The notes beneath the pieces are model-generated. The model was not told where the DNA came from and made no database searches. It saw nothing but the letters and a program-made list of their open reading frames with translations. A stretch of 21,339 nt of DNA from IMG/VR virus record IMGVR_UViG_3300006735_000323, positions 1-21,339 of that record. One strand, written 5' to 3'. A program made the translations under genes and the position numbers. Source of the DNA: a virus. Positions 20,976 through 21,339 of this stretch are shown in pieces (positions within the stretch are counted from its first letter, which is position 1; each line of letters opens with the position of its first letter).

Positions 20976-21339
20976 TATTCTTTAGACCTTAAATAATCTT
21001 CGTAATCTCTCATAACTTCATCATGGTCTATATCTTCGTTACCTTGTATAATATCTTGCATAAATGACGATCCTATTATTTTAATTTCATTATGGGGTTT
21101 AGTATATAAAACACTTAGCATATCATCTAATTGTTTTTTAGTACCTATAAATTGTGAACTCTCATAACTACTACTAGGTAAGTCATTAAAATTTTCGCCA
21201 GTTATATGGTCCTTTACAACGTCTAAAAATGTACCTTTGTAATCTATATAGTCTATTTGCCATTTAGCCTTTACAGTATTATATAACTCAGGTTTATTTA
21301 GTTCCTTTGAACGTGCTGACTTAATCCTGTACTCTACAA
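20975..21339 (-). CDS. Partial ORF, C-terminal 120 residues, unrecognised
   Basis: Open from the right edge to TAA at 20975-20977, which overlaps the ATG of the next gene (TAATG). The visible protein includes 'YRIKSARSKELNKPELYNTV', 'AKWQIDYIDYKGTFLDVVKD', a Ser/Asn-rich stretch, and an acidic end 'GNEDIDHDEVMRDYEDYLRS'. The start lies outside the window, since no ATG occurs before the middle of this segment. It looks like the end of a larger early protein; I cannot name the family. The acidic tail may be a protein-interaction region. Confidence 0.62.
   Translation of the reverse strand, partial: VEYRIKSARSKELNKPELYNTVKAKWQIDYIDYKGTFLDVVKDHITGENFNDLPSSSYESSQFIGTKKQLDDMLSVLYTKPHNEIKIIGSSFMQDIIQGNEDIDHDEVMRDYEDYLRSKE

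Noticed and set aside
1-21339. tRNA genes, CRISPR arrays, insertion sequences, diversity-generating retroelements
   Set aside because: No cloverleaf-like sequence, regularly spaced repeat, transposase, reverse transcriptase or terminal inverted repeats were found on reading both strands.

Overview
The window is a contiguous piece of a tailed-phage genome (siphovirus-like). Every gene I can support lies on the minus strand, so the reading direction is right to left. The DNA is very AT-rich. Start codons are preceded by A/T-rich sequence rather than clear Shine-Dalgarno sites. Many proteins resemble families common in phages of Bacteroidetes/Flavobacteriia: the WGWY-type tail chaperone extension, an XkdF-type protease, and the DCGC protein upstream of the methyltransferase. 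A flavobacterial host, possibly marine, is my inference. I see no integrase, lysis gene, tRNA, CRISPR or divergent repressor in the window, so lifestyle and lysis genes cannot be judged from it.

Layout in transcription order. (1) 21339-18612, early/replication region: an unrecognised partial gene, three small proteins (one winged-helix-like), an XRE-type HTH regulator, a protein ending in an SSB-like tip (EADLPF), a replication-initiator-like winged-helix protein with an AT-rich repeat-bearing centre, and a 47-residue protein. (2) 18615-15755, mid region: VRR-NUC nuclease, a small unknown, a sigma-factor-like protein starting at GTG, a cysteine-pair protein, a DNA methyltransferase, an HNH endonuclease and a ParB-like protein, packed with overlaps. 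(3) 15744-14244: small and large terminase. (4) 14213-4603, tail module: tail assembly chaperone with a probable -1 frameshift extension, neck/tail-completion proteins, two large tail proteins, a 56-residue protein and the tape measure. (5) 4570-1: prohead protease, scaffold-like protein, major capsid protein, probable major tail protein bracketed by two intrinsic terminators, three small or unknown proteins, and the beginning of a portal gene that runs off the left edge.

Three observations stand out. First, the tail chaperone gene has two candidate slippage sites, an 11-T run and an A6 tract three codons before the short-form stop. Second, a shared two-part element (AWAAACRA, then TATATAWC, 29-30 bp overall) sits just upstream of four gene starts at intergenic gaps. 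It is a candidate phage promoter, possibly linked to the phage's own sigma-like protein. Third, the structural genes run terminase, tail, capsid, portal, roughly the reverse of the common phage order. Three small genes (693-839, 7137-7307, 18612-18755) and the two partial edge genes were found by reading the gaps and edges directly.
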